Source: Cylindrotheca closterium (lineage: Eukaryota > Bacillariophyta > Bacillariophyceae > Bacillariales > Bacillariaceae). From it: a stretch of DNA of 64,000 bases. The notes beneath the pieces are model-generated. The model had not been told where the DNA came from. It did not search any database and worked only from the letters and a program-made list of their open reading frames with translations. This document shows positions 60,364-64,000 of this stretch, one piece after another (position 1 is the stretch's first letter; each line of letters starts with the position of its first letter). The stretch is taken from NCBI GenBank assembly GCA_933822405.4, contig CAKOGP040001736.1, positions 2,981 through 66,980 of the forward strand, in the 5' to 3' direction. The translations under genes and the position numbers were made by a program.

Positions 60364-63342
60364 TTACGACAACGTTGACGGACCTAAGGAAGGTATCGAA
60401 AGATAGTCCTCAAACTCTTCATCGTCTGGAACATCCATGCAGCTGTCGTCATCGGAGGGTTCCTGGTGGTACTCGATGGCTGCTGGCTTGCGACTCTCCT
60501 GTTCGAACCAGGCACGACCGCAAAAGCTCAGTACCAGCGGCCAAAAGTCCACAAAGATAGAAGTCTCTTGTTGCTCGAGTCGCTTTCCAACTCGTAGCAA
60601 TTCCATTACACAACGTCGATCTTGTGGAGTAAAGAGCAGGTGAAGATCAGGGCACCAACTTTGTTCTGCCTTGGCAATCAAATCGCGACATTCATCGATT
60701 GCTTGTTGCGTCAAGCAATTCCATGGTTTCGACGATTTGATGGGTTGGGCTGGGATCATGGATCGAAGGATAGGGGAGGTGACTGGTGATGTCGCAGACC
60801 CTGAAGAACCGGTAGACTCAGCCGATTGACGTGGGGTTCCGAATACCTCGGGAATTGCAAGTTGTCTTGGGGGCGTCTGTGGAAGAGCTCCAAGAAGAGG
60901 TGGGGAACTAGTAGAGGAAACAGTAATAGTCACTGCAGTAGACGTCGTGACTGCTGCTGGCGGTGGACTGGTATTGGGAACCACCGGTCGAATGTCAACA
61001 CGTGCTCCCGCGTGCAACAGCTCTCGTAGGACATCACTGCTTCCCCGGGCAACCGCAATATGAATTGGCAGGCGTCCGCTCAAGTCGGGTGTCTCCATTC
61101 CACCTTTAGCATTGTTGTCTTGCAAGAGCACCCGAGCCGCTTGGCTAGCATTGTAGTGGGCGCAGTAGTGAAGAGGTGTATATCCGCTGAATCGAGAGTG
61201 CGGATGACTCGTGACTGCCGTTTGAAGGTTCGCTCCATCCCTTGGAGTACCTGCACAGCGAGCGGTCAAATCGGCTCCTCGATCCAATAGCAATTGAGCT
61301 GCCTTGGAAGCATCCTCTTGAGCAGCAAAGCAAAGCGGGGTGGCGCCGCTGTTGGCTCTGGCATCAACCTTGGCTCCTTTGCTGATCAGTAGCACAATGG
61401 ATTCTCCCGAATTGCTGTAGGCAGCATCGTGCAATGGTGTCCATCCCGAGGGGTGGGCTCGAGCATTGGGATCGGCATCATATTCCAACAGGAGAGACAC
61501 GCAGTGGGTTTCATTCTTAAAGGCAGCCCAATGAAGCGGTGTATTTCCATGACCATCGGAAGATCCATTGGTCCTCAAAAAGCTGCGCGATGCCAACCGG
61601 CTACTCTTGAATGCACAGGACCGGACCAAGGAAGCTCGAGTTGAGTCCGACAGCTGGGCACCCTTCAACAATGATCGTGCTGCTTGTAATTCATCCATTT
61701 CTCCTCGTTGGACAGCTCCACAAAAGGATTGAAAGCGTCGAAGTGTTACAATAAAGTCGGGTTTTTCAGTTTCTGGCGACGGCGTGGCAGCTTCCTTACG
61801 AAAGTATCGCATATTGATCGGAGGTGGAAATCTGGCGAGCCGAGAAGTGGTCCTCGGTTTCATATCAAAACTCCCAGGAAAAAACGGAGCACTGGATGGA
61901 CTAAAGTCAGTTTTGTGGTGTTCCTCAGCAACTGCCGCAAATTCCTTTCCCAGTTCCAACAAGAGTTGAAGGCATTGTATGGATCCATTGCAGGCTGCTT
62001 CATGAATCATGAGCCTGCGAAAAGCTGTATGAGATGCTCTGCCATCCGCTCCCATGCACAACAAAAAGGCCAGGATCAACGGCTGATCCATAGCACACGC
62101 CAAATGTAGAATGGTCCCTGCTCCCCCCGATACCCCTGTCCCGGTTCCTCCCAATGGAGGAGGAGTTGCATTGGCCACCGAGCCATCAAAGATGGATGGT
62201 AGATTAGGATCCTGCTGGTGGTTCGACGATGATGAATCTTCACTACTGGTGGTAGGCGGAGTTCTAGTGCCCGACCGGTCGTAGACGCAAAAGCCAGAAG
62301 GAGGTCTAGACTCGCTGAGCATCGTGGATGCCTCCCATGCAATTCGATCTGCTTCCTTGGAGATGGCTACCGACGTGGATGGTCTTTTCAAAGACACTGA
62401 TGGTGGCGGTGAGGCTGATGGTGACGACGGAGGCGACTCTGGTGGAACATTATTGACACCTTCTTCTACAATATATGCCAATTCTTGCAACAACCGATAA
62501 TAGGATGTTTCATCTTCCCCTGATGACCGACCGGGAGAGTAAGGATCGCAGAGACTTGGCATGAATTCATCCAATTTTTCCTCTGATGTCAGATGGTGAT
62601 GGTGATGGATTTTGACAGAATTCAGAGAGTTTCAGCATGAGACGGAAAGTTGATGGAAGAACAATTAAGGCACAAAAGGGAGAGGGTTAGCAAGTAGCAG
62701 TGTGATGACAATTACAAACACGATTGATATGATACAATCAAGGGTAATGAGAACCGCACCAAGTGCAATAGTTCTTTTTCATCCTTCACATGCACAAATA
62801 CCGAACTACCGTCTCACCTGATTTGGCATAAGCTGCTTGTTGATGAAGGTCCTGTTGACGCTGCTGTTGCTTCCAGCGATTCTTCATCGATAGGTAGTTA
62901 GCGACTGAATTTCTTGCATTAGAAGCAAATAGCTGAATCACCGTGTGATAATTCTTGGAAGCGGCAGCATCAAACAAGCATGCCCCTGGATTGTTGCTGA
63001 CACCATTGTTCACATTCACAGAATTTGTGTCTGTCTGGAAGAAATTGTAACTCTGATTACTCATGATATCAGATTGTGCCTGCATCACTCACTGTTGTAG
63101 CTGTAATGAATGTCGACAGTACGAGCTATTCGGAGTAGAGATTGTGATGATTGTATTAGTTCTGCGGGACAAGATCGGATGTCTGAAAATCTGATGTCGT
63201 TCAATTCCCAATTCTCATCCAGGGAGGATGTCGAACGGAACTCTGAAGTCCAAAACTTACTGGCACTCTTCCCCGCGAAATCTGAGCCAGAAATTTTGTC
63301 CACTGGCAGTGTCGTTTCTATGTCATCCACATGCAACAACAT
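60364..63342 (-). CDS. Ankyrin-repeat protein, 3-exon model
   Basis: Preferred coding segments: 63342-63093, 62985-62818, 62582-60364; introns 107 and 235 bp; 878 aa. The second junction (intron 62583-62817, gtgaga...atcag) is firm by phase. The first (63092 gtgagt to ccag at 62986) is less sure; a 2-exon form starting at ATG 63085 gives 828 aa. Ankyrin repeats: GTILHLACAM, GNTPLHWAAF, GWTPLHDAAY, GATPLCFAAQ, GYTPLHYCAH, GRLPIHIAVA, with Ser/Pro-rich spacers. The C-terminal 150 residues (QQAIDECRDLIAKAEQ, LHLLFTPQDRRCVMELLRVG) form a helical region I do not recognise. Likely an intracellular scaffold. Confidence 0.8.
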
Positions 63343-63914
63343 CCGTTCAACCTTCACATCCCCCTATTAGCAACGAACGATAGACTGGTACTTAGGAACG
63401 TATATCCCACGCAAATTTTGCGAACGACATCTTGCATTAAAGGGAGCTCAAAGGGGGGTTTTGAGACCGTTTTCCCACTGGCCCGTTCAAATGGGCTGGA
63501 ATTTCTCGGGAAGTGGATAACCGTCGCGGACGCACGCGTTCACGCGGGATTTTGGTATCAAGCCACGCAGTAGGAAACGTCAGATCCACTTTGAAATCCC
63601 GGGTGTCTACACGAGCCATCACGGTAGGTATTTCAAAGCAGTCTTGTGGCACCTCCTGTGATACCGGCATATTGAATATATATCCCGCGTCCATTTGAAT
63701 ACCCGCAAGTTGTTTGTCAAAAGACTTTCATCGTCTCAAGAAGTCCCAGACGTGAGAAACAGGCGTTGATAGTAGTATTCTTGTCGAATAAGGTCATTTG
63801 TTTGCAGTCCACATCGTCGTGACCTAGTCCTAACACTATTATTCATAGTGAAGAGTGCATGCTATCATCTGGAAGCAAAACGCAGACGCTCGAGCTGCGT
63901 AGGTAGGAAACGAT
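63343..63914. other. Divergent intergenic region
   Basis: Small ORFs on both strands near 63437-63698 overlap fully and show no motif; no gene supported. Confidence 0.4.
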
Positions 63915-64000
63915 GGAGCCCAGCGAACAAGACTTGATTCTTGAGGAACTCGTCGGAAAGTCATATGCCTATTACGAACAAGGGGACTATCAAAAGGCAA
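63915..64000 (+). CDS. Start of a kinesin-light-chain-like TPR gene (partial)
   Basis: The ATG at 63915 opens MEPSEQDLILEELVGKSYAY, then YEQGDYQKA, the N-terminal pattern of this window's TPR family (compare 16678 and 6298). The gene continues beyond the right edge, so integrity cannot be judged. Confidence 0.75.

Noticed and set aside
63437..63698. Overlapping ORFs upstream of the ankyrin gene
   Set aside because: Fully antisense to each other, about 60-85 codons, no motif and no splice junction linking them to the ankyrin exons.

Overview
The window is nuclear DNA from a eukaryote, most likely a diatom. Genes are on both strands. Several carry short GT-AG introns (65-272 bp). Two proteins begin with a signal peptide ending in a Phe-bearing cleavage motif (THAFVG, TDAFMM), like the bipartite plastid targeting signals of diatoms. 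The gene families also fit a stramenopile: expanded kinesin-light-chain-like TPR proteins, BspA-type LRR proteins, vWA-alpha-kinases, a GT92 glycosyltransferase and a YR retrotransposon. The species cannot be fixed from the sequence alone.

Layout. 0-6.4 kb: a partial unknown gene, an intact TPR gene, a decayed TPR gene with a duplicated tail, and a TPR relic. 6.4-16.1 kb: ordinary genes (membrane sulfotransferase, TMEM144-like carrier, plastid DUF1995 protein, zinc-finger protein, plastid UPF0301/AlgH protein with one intron). 16.7-22.2 kb: a TPR relic abutting a broken DDE transposase, an intact TPR gene, another TPR relic, and an LRR gene on the other strand. 22.6-26.9 kb: a low-complexity diatom-type protein, then two arrays of an exact 20-bp repeat flanking a TGA-interrupted ORF. 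27.1-35.7 kb: a large STAND-type ATPase, a six-exon rhomboid protease divergent from an inner-membrane-peptidase-like gene, and a SUKH-like protein. 36.8-45.2 kb: three tandem vWA-alpha-kinase genes, one a pseudogene. 45.7-48.4 kb: a GDSL esterase and a coiled-coil membrane protein. 48.7-56.9 kb: a DIRS/Ngaro-like tyrosine-recombinase retrotransposon on the minus strand with gag, RT-RNase H and recombinase ORFs and split-direct-repeat-like ends. 57.3-63.3 kb: a six-exon GT92 glycosyltransferase convergent with an ankyrin-repeat gene. The right edge cuts into another TPR gene.

The housekeeping-type genes do not form one pathway. Local duplication and decay dominate (seven TPR loci, three vWA-kinases), together with mobile elements. 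The least explained structures are the exact 20-bp arrays at 25.1 and 26.6 kb. The best resolved mobile structure is the retrotransposon with its B1-A2-B2 end and the single in-frame TGA between gag and RT. Splice sites were placed by eye from GT/AG, reading phase and family motifs; no transcript evidence was available.
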